From contig NZ_CP021455.1 of the NCBI RefSeq assembly GCF_002158865.1, positions 1,054,001-1,118,000 of the forward strand: a stretch of DNA of 64,000 nucleotides, written 5' to 3'. The notes under the pieces are model-generated. The model worked only from the letters and a program-made list of their open reading frames with translations. It had not been told where the DNA came from and searched no databases. Shown here piece by piece: positions 26,514-34,790 of the stretch. Numbering within the stretch: position 1 is the stretch's first letter; each line of letters begins with the position of its first letter. The translations under genes and the position numbers were made by a program. The stretch comes from Comamonas serinivorans (GTDB taxonomy: Bacteria; Pseudomonadota; Gammaproteobacteria; Burkholderiales; Burkholderiaceae_C).

Positions 26514-29018
26514 TCAGTCGCCGGCCATGAAGCGATGCGCCGCCAACTGCTGGGCCAGGCTGCGGGCGATGGGCAGGGGCTCGCCATGCAACCAGGCCGC
26601 CAGCAGCTCGCCCGACAGCACCGCCAGCGTGAGGCCGCGCGCGCCCATGGCGGTGCACACCCAGGGGGCTTGCAGGCTGAGCGCTTGCACCTCGTCGCCG
26701 GGCGAGTCCGATGCCGCATGTCCGGCCTGGGCGCTGCTCAGCGGCGTCGCTGCCGCTGAGCGTCGCGGGGTGCGCGTGGTGTGTTCAGGCGCTTGCAACG
26801 GTCCCACCAGGGGCACACGGTCCGCCACGGTGCAGCGCGCGCCGTGCCAGTGCCAGACCTGACCGGCGCGCCACAGGCGCCGGGCGCGCTGGGCGGTGAC
26901 GGGCAGCAACTCGTCCAGCCGATCCAAGTTGACCTGGTGCTCGGCGGCGATGGTGGCGGCGTCGAAGCCACGGGGCAGTTCGCGCAGGAACGAGGCCCCC
27001 GTGCACCAGAACGCGCCCTGGTCGCCGGGAATGGCGCGCAGCAGGCTGCCGTGGCCGTTCACGGGCGGCGTGGGGGCCGCGTTGGCCGCTGCCGGCTGAG
27101 GATCGGCGGGGTCGGAGGCCGTGCCGGGCGCGTCGAGCTCGCTGTCCCGTCCCAGGGTGACCAGGCCTTGCACCCGGTGCGTGGGGAACTCGGCCGGGGC
27201 GCACCAGGGCTGCACCAGGGCTGCGGTGGCGGGCCCGGCCGCCAGCACCACCAGGTCGGCGGACGCGAGGTGCTGCCCCTGCTCGTTGAACAGCGACCAG
27301 GGTGGCCGGCGTGGCGCGGTGGCGGGCGAACCGGCAGGCGCGGCCAGACCTGGCCCCGTGCCTTGTGGGGCGGCAGCGGATGCGGCATGAGCGGCATGCG
27401 CGGCGGCCGGCTGCGGTGCAGGGGCCGTGGTGCCCGGCGCTGCAGCAGGGGGCGAGGCGGGGTCGTGCCAGCTGAGGCGCGTGACCTGGCAGCCCCCGCG
27501 CCACTGCACGCCCGGCAGTGCGAGCTGGGCGCGCACCAGCTGGGCCGGCCGCACCCAGCCGGCCTGGACATGCCACAGCGGCTCGCTGGCCAGCAGGCGC
27601 TGCCGGGCCACGTCGGCCTGCCACTGCGGGGCATCGTCGGGCTGGGCGGGGCGGCTGCTGTCCAGGCCCGGATGGGCCGCGTGTGCCAGGGCGGCTTCGC
27701 GCCAGGCGGCGGGCAGGCGGCGTTCGCGGCCCACGGGCAGCTCCAGCACGCCGGTGTCGGCCCAGTCCTGGCCGGGCACCAGCAGGTCGGCGCAACGGCG
27801 GCGCATGGCCCGCACCCCCGCGCGGGTGAGCTGGGCCAGGCGGCCGTCGTCGGGCGAGACATGCGGGGCGAAGATGCCGGCCGGCAGGCCGGAGGCGCCC
27901 GCTGCCGGCGTGGCGGCGGCGTCGAGCACGGTGACGCGCCAGCCGCGCGCGGCCAGGCTGGCGGCCACGCTGGCGCCGCTGATGCCGGCGCCCACCACCA
28001 CCGCATGGCGGTCGGCTGCCTGGCATGCGGACAGCGGCTGGCGCAGCTGTGCAAGGTGGCGCGGCACCCAGCTGGGGGCGTAGCGGGCGGCCAGGCAATC
28101 GCGCTTGGGCGGCAGGCCGGGGCGGCGTTCCAGCACGAAGCCGCATTGCTGCAGGTGGTCGCGCAGCGCGCGCGCCACGGTCCAGGTGGCGACGCGGGTG
28201 CCGGGGCGGGCCAGGCGCGCCACGCCCTTGATGACGGGCAGGTCCCACATCTCGGGGTTGAGCCGGGGCGAAAAACCGTCGAGAAAGACCGAATCGACGG
28301 CCACATCGATCTCGCGCAGCAGGGGCCGCACGTCGCCCACGCAGAGCGTGAGCTGCACCGCGCCGCCCTCGAACACCAGCCGGTGCACACCCGGCAGCAT
28401 GGCCTGCCACTGGGCGGCCAGCTGGGCGGCCAGGTCGTGCAGCTCCGGGAAGGGCTGGGCGCTGCGCAGCAGGTCGGCGGCGCCCACGGGATGGGCTTCG
28501 ATGCTGGTGAAGAACAGGCGCGCGGGCCGTTGCGGATCGGCGCGCCAGGCGGCCCAGGTGGCGAGGAAGTTCAGCCCCAGGCCGAAGCCGGTTTCCAGCA
28601 CATGCCAGTGGGGGTGGTCGGACCATGCAGTATGGGTTGATTCTCGTTTTTCAGACAACGAGGTTAGGGGTGTACTGCCTTCCACATTTGACGAATGGGT
28701 GGCCTCTCGCGGGTCGGCCGCATCGGGTGTCTGGCTGATCGGGCCGGGCGCGGGTCGACTGGCCGCGAGGGGGCTCGGCTCCGGTGAGGGGGCTGGGGAT
28801 GGTGCGGCAGGGCTGGGCTGAGCGGGCGTGAACCGGGAGGCAGAGGTGGCGGGCGCAGCCTGGACCGTGTCCGGCGGCCACAGGCCACAGCCCGCGAGGA
28901 ACACGTGGCGGGCCTGCGCCAGCCCGCCCTGGCCATCGGCACCGACGCTGCGGTAGATGTCGCCAAACAACGGGGAATGCGGCGTGCCATCGGGCCGCCA
29001 TGCAACGGGGGAGGTCAT
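26514..29018 (-). CDS. mnmC: tRNA 5-methylaminomethyl-2-thiouridine biosynthesis bifunctional protein MnmC, enlarged
   Basis: An 834-residue two-domain enzyme finishing mnm5s2U at tRNA wobble positions. The N-terminal methyltransferase domain shows TPHSPLFGDIYRS, HVFLAGCGLW, HVLETGFGLGLNFLATW and VFLDGFSPRLNPEMWDL. The C-terminal FAD oxidase starts with VVVGAGISGASVAASLAARG and has GASGLPAGIFAPHVSPDD and VCTAMGARGLTLA. E. coli MnmC is 668 residues. The excess comes from Pro/Ala-rich insertions: about 80 residues between HVFLAGCGLW and HVLETGFG, a second after PASPPAAAPG, and two nearer the C-terminus. The first insertion contains a translated copy of the dispersed palindrome (residues 114-131). 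Start codon is the ATG of MTSPVAWRPDGTP; no strong ribosome-binding site. Confidence 0.9.
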   Translation of the reverse strand: MTSPVAWRPDGTPHSPLFGDIYRSVGADGQGGLAQARHVFLAGCGLWPPDTVQAAPATSASRFTPAQPSPAAPSPAPSPEPSPLAASRPAPGPISQTPDAADPREATHSSNVEGSTPLTSLSEKRESTHTAWSDHPHWHVLETGFGLGLNFLATWAAWRADPQRPARLFFTSIEAHPVGAADLLRSAQPFPELHDLAAQLAAQWQAMLPGVHRLVFEGGAVQLTLCVGDVRPLLREIDVAVDSVFLDGFSPRLNPEMWDLPVIKGVARLARPGTRVATWTVARALRDHLQQCGFVLERRPGLPPKRDCLAARYAPSWVPRHLAQLRQPLSACQAADRHAVVVGAGISGASVAASLAARGWRVTVLDAAATPAAGASGLPAGIFAPHVSPDDGRLAQLTRAGVRAMRRRCADLLVPGQDWADTGVLELPVGRERRLPAAWREAALAHAAHPGLDSSRPAQPDDAPQWQADVARQRLLASEPLWHVQAGWVRPAQLVRAQLALPGVQWRGGCQVTRLSWHDPASPPAAAPGTTAPAPQPAAAHAAHAASAAAPQGTGPGLAAPAGSPATAPRRPPWSLFNEQGQHLASADLVVLAAGPATAALVQPWCAPAEFPTHRVQGLVTLGRDSELDAPGTASDPADPQPAAANAAPTPPVNGHGSLLRAIPGDQGAFWCTGASFLRELPRGFDAATIAAEHQVNLDRLDELLPVTAQRARRLWRAGQVWHWHGARCTVADRVPLVGPLQAPEHTTRTPRRSAAATPLSSAQAGHAASDSPGDEVQALSLQAPWVCTAMGARGLTLAVLSGELLAAWLHGEPLPIARSLAQQLAAHRFMAGD
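28627..28679. repeat. Dispersed palindrome, copy 8, inside mnmC
   Basis: GCAGTATGGG and GTACTGCC ends with TCTCGTTTTT and ACAACGAGGT inner parts. On the mnmC strand it is translated as GSTPLTSLSEKRESTHTA, joining the methyltransferase motif blocks. The frame is kept. Confidence 0.9.
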
Positions 29019-29318
29019 TCGAGGGAGAAAGGGCGGGGCCAAAGGGGCGCGGCGCACACGCCGCGGCAACATCGGCAAGCCTAACGCGGGATGGCGACGG
29101 TGCGGGGCCGGTTGGCTTACCGGTTGCAGGGCGTGGCACGCGTTGGGTCGCACCCACACGCGGCGCCACAGGCTGCCCAACCGCCCAACCGCCCAACCGC
29201 CCAACCGCCCAACCGCCCAGGGTGCAGGGCCGTGGGCCGCGTGACGCGCCTGGCGGGGTGGACGCTGCTGCCCATGGGCGTCAGTGCCGCCAAGGGGGCT
29301 TGGTCATAATGCGCGGTT
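29019..29318. other. Divergent spacer between mnmC and the DUF2946 gene
   Basis: About 300 bp holding promoters for both sides and an octamer tandem repeat. No gene is seen. Confidence 0.55.
29176..29219. repeat. Octamer tandem repeat (CCCAACCG)n
   Basis: Five perfect 8-bp units and a partial sixth, in the divergent spacer 160 bp upstream of mnmC and 100 bp upstream of the DUF2946 gene. Length change by slippage would shift promoter spacing. Confidence 0.92.
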
Positions 29319-29678
29319 ATGCATGCCCTGCGCAACGCCCGCTCACTGACCCGCCTCGTGCTGGCGTGGTTCGTGCTGACCTTGGGGTTGGCGGTGGCGT
29401 CGCCCGTGGTGCACCCGCAATCCATGCAGGTGTTGTGCACGGGCACGGGCAGCATGCAGGTGGTCATGGTCGATGACGATGGCCAGGTGGTGCCGGGTCA
29501 CCACCATGTGCTGGACTGCCCGCTGTGCCTGGTGGTCACCACGCCGCCGGTGTACCCCCTGGCCCAGGTCGCGTTGCCGCAGCCGCTGGCGATTGCCCTG
29601 CAGCCCGTGGTCGCGGCGCGCATCGCCGCCCGGGTGGGGGCGCCGCTGCCGCCCCGGGGACCGCCCGCGCGCGCGTGA
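29319..29678 (+). CDS. DUF2946 family protein
   Basis: A 119-residue small protein with an N-terminal membrane or signal segment (LTRLVLAWFVLTLGLAVASP) and a conserved-looking CPLC pair after a His cluster (GHHHVLDCPLCLV), the hallmark of DUF2946. Family members are commonly found next to TonB-dependent metal receptors, as here. The His and Cys suggest metal binding in the periplasm, which is not proven. It is 105 bp upstream of the receptor gene in the same direction. Confidence 0.72.
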   Translation: MHALRNARSLTRLVLAWFVLTLGLAVASPVVHPQSMQVLCTGTGSMQVVMVDDDGQVVPGHHHVLDCPLCLVVTTPPVYPLAQVALPQPLAIALQPVVAARIAARVGAPLPPRGPPARA

Positions 29679-29783
29679 GAGCCTGGCGCCAGCGGCAGCC
29701 CTGAGCAGGCGCCGTGGTCGCGCCGTGTCGCCGCCACGCGCCTGCTGGGCGTGGCCGATGTCACCTGCACGCATTCCCTTTCC

Positions 29784-31979
29784 ATGAACCGTCCCTTTGT
29801 TGTTGCGACGCCCCCTGGCGTTGCCCTTCGTCCCTGGCCGCCGGCCAGGCCTTTGTGGTGCTTTGCGGCGCACGTCGCCCGGCTGTCCTGGCTCGTGCCC
29901 CTGGTGGGCGTGGCCGGCCCGGCCTGGGCGCAGGCTGAGGCGGCCACGGCCACCCTGGAGGCCGTGACCGTGGAGGCCCAGACCGAGGGCCGTTTGACAC
30001 GCACCCCCCAAACCGGCAGCAAGCTGGCGTTGAGCGCGCTGGAGACGCCCGCCAGCGTCGAAACCCTCACGCGCGAGCAATTGGAAGCGCGCGGCGATGC
30101 CTCGCTGGTCGACGCCATCACCCGGGCCACGGGGTTCACCAGCCTGGCCCACCCCGGCAACAGCGGCAGCTCGCTGGCGGTGCGCGGCTTCACCGACACC
30201 ACCTCGGTCATGCGCCTGTACGACGGCACGCGCCAGTACGGCGGTGTGGGCGTGAGTTACCCCTTCGACACCTGGGGGGTGGACCGCATCGAGGTGCTGC
30301 GGGGGCCGGCCTCCGTCATCCATGGCGACGGCGCCATCGGCGGCGTGGTCAACGTGATCCCCAAGAAGCCGCAGCGCGGGGCCCTCAGCCACGAGCTGCA
30401 GACCCGGCTGGGCAGCCATGGCCGACAGGCCCTGGCGTTTGGCAGCGGCGGGGCGCTGAGCGAGCAGCTCTCGTACCGCCTGGATGTGGGCGGCGACCGC
30501 GACAACGGCTGGGTGGCACGCGGCCAGTCGCGCAAGCTCAGCGTCTCGGGCGCTTTGCAGCTCAACGCCACACCCGATCTGCAAATCAAGCTCAGCCATG
30601 CCCAAGGCCGGCAGCACCCCATGCGCTACTTCGGCATGCCCCTGGTGAATGGCGCGCCCTGGCCCGCCCTGGCCGGGCAGAACTACAACGTGGCCGACAG
30701 CCACATCCGCTACCGCGATGCCTGGACCGAGCTGTCGGCGCTGTGGACGCCCAGCGCCCAGGTGGTGGTGCGCAGCAAGCTCTACCGCATCACCAGCCAG
30801 CGCGACTGGCGCAATGCCGAGGGCTATGCCTACAACGCGGGCACGGGACTCATCGACCGTTCGGACAACACCCAGATCGCCCACGATCAGGCGCAGCTTG
30901 GCGCCAGCGTCGATGCGAGCTTCACGGGCCGGCTGCTGGGGCTGGACAACACGGCGTCCATCGGCGTTGACCTGAGCCGCAGCCGCTTTCAGCACAGCAA
31001 CAACACCTACGCGGGCAGTTCGGGCTCGGTCGATCCGTTCGACCCCGAGCCCGGTCTGTTTGCCAGCGCGGCGCCCTTCATCCCGCGCTACCGCAACCGG
31101 GCCAGCCAGTACGCGGTGTTTGCCGAGGACCGGCTGGCCCTGACCGACCGGCTGTCGGTCGTGGGTGGGCTGCGCTACGACCACACGCGCCTGCAGCGGC
31201 AAGACCTGGTTGCCGCCACCCAGGCCTTTGACAAGGCCTACGCGAGCTGGAGCGGCCGGCTGGGTGTGGTGCTGCAGCTGCGGCCGGACCTGTCGCTGTA
31301 CGCCCAGCACGCCCGGGCGGCCGATCCGATTGCCGGCCTGCTGATGCTGTCGCCGGCCAACAGCGCGTTTGGCCTGGCCAAGGGCCGGCAGTGGGAGGTC
31401 GGGATCAAGCAGGTCTTTCAAGAGGGCACCGGCGAATGGACCCTGGCGGCCTACCGCATCCAGAAGAACAACCTGCTGACGCGTGACCCCACCGATCCGG
31501 CCCGAAGCGTGCAGGTGGGCCAGCGGTCGTCACGCGGTCTGGAGGGCACGCTGGCCCTGGCGCTGACGCCGACGCTGCGGCTGGACGCGAACGCGGCGCT
31601 GCTGCGCGCCCGCTACGACGACTTCACCGAGGTGGTGGGCGGCGTGCCGGTCTCGCGCAACGGCCAGGTCCCCACCGACGTGCCCCAGCGCGTGGCCAAC
31701 CTGTGGCTGAGCTGGCAGGTGGCGCCGGCCTGGACGCTGGCGGGCGGCGCGCGCCACGTGGGCAAGCGCTACGCCAACAGCGCCAACACGCTGGTGCTGC
31801 CCAGCTACACCACGACCGACCTGAGCCTGCAGTGGCGCGTGCAGCCCGGCACCACGCTGACCCTGCGCGGCACCAACGTCTTCAACAAGCGCTACTACAC
31901 CACGGCCTACTACACGGCCACCCAGTGGTTCGTGGGCGAGCCGCGCCGCGTCGAGCTGGCATTCCACCACCGGTTCTGA
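29784..31979 (+). CDS. TonB-dependent siderophore receptor
   Basis: A 731-residue outer membrane receptor for iron chelates. A signal peptide ends at GVAGPAWA. The plug domain follows (TPASVETLTREQLEARGDAS; GSSLAVRGFTDTTSVMRLYD; VDRIEVLRGPASVIHGDGAI; GGVVNVIPKKP), then a 22-strand-type barrel ending in the aromatic VELAFHHRF. The pattern is that of the FhuA/FecA-type siderophore receptors. Start is the ATG that gives MNRPFVVATPP; an upstream ATG in frame would lengthen the leader by 11 residues. The stop is two bases before the PepSY gene. The ligand is unknown and no Fur box was identified with confidence. Confidence 0.92.
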   Translation: MNRPFVVATPPGVALRPWPPARPLWCFAAHVARLSWLVPLVGVAGPAWAQAEAATATLEAVTVEAQTEGRLTRTPQTGSKLALSALETPASVETLTREQLEARGDASLVDAITRATGFTSLAHPGNSGSSLAVRGFTDTTSVMRLYDGTRQYGGVGVSYPFDTWGVDRIEVLRGPASVIHGDGAIGGVVNVIPKKPQRGALSHELQTRLGSHGRQALAFGSGGALSEQLSYRLDVGGDRDNGWVARGQSRKLSVSGALQLNATPDLQIKLSHAQGRQHPMRYFGMPLVNGAPWPALAGQNYNVADSHIRYRDAWTELSALWTPSAQVVVRSKLYRITSQRDWRNAEGYAYNAGTGLIDRSDNTQIAHDQAQLGASVDASFTGRLLGLDNTASIGVDLSRSRFQHSNNTYAGSSGSVDPFDPEPGLFASAAPFIPRYRNRASQYAVFAEDRLALTDRLSVVGGLRYDHTRLQRQDLVAATQAFDKAYASWSGRLGVVLQLRPDLSLYAQHARAADPIAGLLMLSPANSAFGLAKGRQWEVGIKQVFQEGTGEWTLAAYRIQKNNLLTRDPTDPARSVQVGQRSSRGLEGTLALALTPTLRLDANAALLRARYDDFTEVVGGVPVSRNGQVPTDVPQRVANLWLSWQVAPAWTLAGGARHVGKRYANSANTLVLPSYTTTDLSLQWRVQPGTTLTLRGTNVFNKRYYTTAYYTATQWFVGEPRRVELAFHHRF

Positions 31980-31981
31980 CC

Positions 31982-33580
31982 ATGCGGGGGTCTGTCAAAC
32001 GCTGGCTGTTCCTGACGCACCGCTGGCTGGGCATCGTGCTGTGCCTGTTGTTCGTGATGTGGTTCGTCTCGGGCATGGTGATGATGTACGTGGGCTACCC
32101 CAAGCTCACGCCCGACGAGCGTCGGCTGCACCTGCCCGTGCTGGCCGCCGATGCCGAGCTGCTGTCGCCGGCTCAGGCGTTGCGGCAGGCCGGGGTGTCG
32201 GGCCCGCTGGCCGACCTGCGGCTGGCGGCCGCCAGCGGCGGCCAGGCGGTCTACCTGGTGCGACCGCTGCGGGCCGAGCCGACCGGCAGCGGCCACGGCA
32301 TGGGCAGCCATGGCGCCAGCGCGGGTGGCACGCTGGTCATCGACGCCCGCCGCGGCGAGCGCCTAATGGACGTGGCCCCCGAGCGGGCCCTGGCCAGTGC
32401 GGCGGCCTACATGGCGCCTGACGGGGCGGCGCGTGGCGCTGCGGCTCCCTCAGCGGGGTCGGACCACGGACTGCGTTACCTGGGCCAGGTCGACGGCGAA
32501 GACGCCTTCACGCACGCACGCAGCCTGGATGCGCACCGCCCGCTGCACCGCGTGCAGCTGCCCGATGCGGCCGACACTTGGCTCTACGTGTCGGGCCGCA
32601 CGGGCGAGGTGGTGCTGGATGCCGCGCGCACCGAGCGGCTGTGGAGCTATGTGGGCACCTGGATCCACTGGCTGTACCCGTTTCGCGGCACGGCGCTGGA
32701 CCGCTACTGGAGCGACATCGTGATCTGGCTGTCCATCGCCGGCGTGGTGGTCACCCTGGTGGGCAGCTACGTCGGGATCCAGCGCTGGCGCTTCCGGCAG
32801 GCCTACCGCAGCGGCTCGCACTCGCCCTACCAGCCCGGCATGATGCGCTGGCACCACATCGTCGGGCTGCTGTTCGCGCTCACCACCTTCACCTGGATCT
32901 TCAGCGGGCTGATGTCCATGAACCCCTGGCGCATCTTCGATGCCGGCGCCGCGCCGCTGCAGACACGGGCCCTGCAGGGCGAACCGCTGGCCGTGCCCCG
33001 CGACGGACCCGCGGGCGCCCTGGATCAACCTCCCCAGGCGCTGTTGCGCGCGGCCGGCGCGCCCGTGCGCGAGCTGCGCTGGGTGCCGGTGCTCGGGCGC
33101 GTCACGGCCCTGGCCCACGGCGCATCGCCCCGTCCGCAGGTGCTCGATGGCCAGACGGCGCAAGCCCTGAGCCTGGACGCCGACGCATTGCGCACGGCTG
33201 CCCAAGGATTGATGCAGTATCCCATTGCTCGCGTCGATGTGATGAACGAGTACGACCTGTACTACTACGCCAGGGCGGCGCACACCATGACCGGTGGCAA
33301 CGAACGGCCGCTGCCCGTCTGGCGCGTGGTGTTCGACGATCCGCAGGCCACCTGGGTGCACCTGGACCCGCACACCGGGGCCATCCTCGGTCAGCTGGAC
33401 ACGCGCCGCCGGGTCAGCCGCTGGCTGTTCACCCTGCTGCACAGCTGGGACTGGCTGCCGCTGCTGACGCGGCGGCCGCTGTGGGATGGCCTCATGCTGG
33501 CCCTCAGCCTGGGCGGGGTGCTGCTGAGCGCGACTGGCGTGGTCATCGGCTGGCGGCGCTTGCGGCTCAAGCTGCGTTGA
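31982..33580 (+). CDS. PepSY-associated transmembrane protein (iron-uptake type)
   Basis: A 532-residue inner-membrane protein. Four or five membrane segments are visible (WLGIVLCLLFVMWFVSGMVM; IVIWLSIAGVVVTLVGSYVG; GLLFALTTFTWIFSGLMSM; LMLALSLGGVLLSATGVVIG) with two large periplasmic regions containing PepSY-like segments and the signature NEYDLYYY, followed by VWRVVFDDPQATWVHLDPHTGAI. Proteins of this type accompany TonB-dependent siderophore receptors and are thought to reduce or release iron. Starts two bases after the receptor stop, so one operon. Confidence 0.88.
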   Translation: MRGSVKRWLFLTHRWLGIVLCLLFVMWFVSGMVMMYVGYPKLTPDERRLHLPVLAADAELLSPAQALRQAGVSGPLADLRLAAASGGQAVYLVRPLRAEPTGSGHGMGSHGASAGGTLVIDARRGERLMDVAPERALASAAAYMAPDGAARGAAAPSAGSDHGLRYLGQVDGEDAFTHARSLDAHRPLHRVQLPDAADTWLYVSGRTGEVVLDAARTERLWSYVGTWIHWLYPFRGTALDRYWSDIVIWLSIAGVVVTLVGSYVGIQRWRFRQAYRSGSHSPYQPGMMRWHHIVGLLFALTTFTWIFSGLMSMNPWRIFDAGAAPLQTRALQGEPLAVPRDGPAGALDQPPQALLRAAGAPVRELRWVPVLGRVTALAHGASPRPQVLDGQTAQALSLDADALRTAAQGLMQYPIARVDVMNEYDLYYYARAAHTMTGGNERPLPVWRVVFDDPQATWVHLDPHTGAILGQLDTRRRVSRWLFTLLHSWDWLPLLTRRPLWDGLMLALSLGGVLLSATGVVIGWRRLRLKLR

Positions 33581-33858
33581 GCGGCGTGCGTCAGGGTGCA
33601 CAGCTGGACGGCGGGGTCAGCGCCAGGGGCCGGCTGGGCGGCGGTTTCTGTCGCTGTGTCGGGATGGTCGGCGGTCGGTGGCCGAGCTGTTTGTTTGGGC
33701 TGAACGACGCACGAGGCCGCTTCGTCGAGACAGGCCAAGCCGGGTTGGCCGCATTCACGCCCTTCAGGCGGGTGTGCGCCGGCCTGCCAGCCTTCAAACC
33801 GGGTCGTCACCGCGCGCCAGGCTTGCGGCCACGGGGCCGTGCAGCAGGGCATGGCGGG

Positions 33859-34566
33859 TCAGTCCCAGACCGAGAACGCTTGCGCCAGCGCGGCGCGAGG
33901 CGTGTGGGTGATGACGCTGTTGTGCAGCAACACGATGCGCTGCAGGGGCCAGGCCAGCACGGCCTGGGCGCTGGCGCGCGCGGCCGCCTTGTCGCGGGTC
34001 ATGAGGCGGGCGCTGCGCGGCACGGTGAGGTGGTCGCGCCCGCCCATCAGGCCCAGGTACAGGCGCACGGGCGCCGCCAGCGGCCCCGTCCAGCACTGGC
34101 AGATGTCGCTGATGAACAGTGTGCCGCTGGGGTGGTGAAACCACTCCGCTTCGTCGAAGGCCGGCAGGCCGGCCATCACCTGGTGCGACACGGCCGGGCC
34201 CCAGGGCGCCGCTGCCGCGTCGGGCCAGTCCTGCAGTGTGGTCAGGTCGGGCCGCTTGGCGCGCAGGCTGGGCGGGCCGTACACCGCGGCCTGCGGATAG
34301 TGCTGCAGCAGGTCGCCGATGAACAGGTGGTGCACGGCGTTGGGCGCGACGATGACGCGCAGCGGGCCGAAGCGGTCCAGTTGCTGGCGCTGGTGCCCCG
34401 TCAGCGGCACGGCCGAGTGCGCGAGCAGGCTGCCGTCGGCCAGGCGCATCACGCTCATGCGGGTGGTGACGGGCATGCCCAGGTTGCGGAAGTGGTGCGT
34501 CAGGCTCCACACGCCCTCGGCGATGGGCTCCCAGTGGGCGTGTTCTGAAGGGGTGTGTTGGGGCAT
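33859..34566 (-). CDS. DUF4336 domain protein (metallo-beta-lactamase-like fold)
   Basis: A 235-residue protein matching the DUF4336 pattern: EGVWSLTHHFRNLGMPVTTR, GSLLAHSAVPLT, VIVAPNAVHHLFIGD, then YGPPSLRAKRPDL and the late EAEWFHHPSGTLFISDI. The layout resembles a degenerate metallo-beta-lactamase with His pairs (APNAVHHLF, HHPSGTLF), but the full HxHxDH motif is not seen. No signal peptide. Function unknown. It stands alone between the iron-uptake operon (convergent) and the AidB-like gene. Confidence 0.75.
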   Translation of the reverse strand: MPQHTPSEHAHWEPIAEGVWSLTHHFRNLGMPVTTRMSVMRLADGSLLAHSAVPLTGHQRQQLDRFGPLRVIVAPNAVHHLFIGDLLQHYPQAAVYGPPSLRAKRPDLTTLQDWPDAAAAPWGPAVSHQVMAGLPAFDEAEWFHHPSGTLFISDICQCWTGPLAAPVRLYLGLMGGRDHLTVPRSARLMTRDKAAARASAQAVLAWPLQRIVLLHNSVITHTPRAALAQAFSVWD

Positions 34567-34654
34567 GGCGGAGGACCGATTGCGGGCGCTGGATCAATAT
34601 AGCCGGGCCCGGTGGGCGTCAGCGAAAGCAGGTCATCGGCTGATGAACTGTGGG

Positions 34655-34706
34655 GTGGTATGGATCGGTTGCCGATGAACGGGAAACGACCAGGTCTTCA
34701 TACTGC
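34655..34706. repeat. Dispersed palindrome, copy 9
   Basis: GTGGTATGG on the left and TTCATACTGC on the right, inner TTGCCGAT and AAACGACC. It lies between the DUF4336 start (89 bp away) and the AidB-like stop (85 bp away). Confidence 0.8.
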
Positions 34707-34790
34707 ATCGATGGACACATGGAGGCAGCCCGGAACCGGATTTTTTGCGCCGGCCCTGCGCGGGCTGCACGGCGTGGGGGCAGCATCCGG

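Noticed and set aside
33210..33270. GCAGTAT inside the PepSY gene, resembling the palindrome start
   Set aside because: The matching right-hand boxes are absent, and the site encodes the conserved NEYDLYYY motif of the family, so the match is chance.
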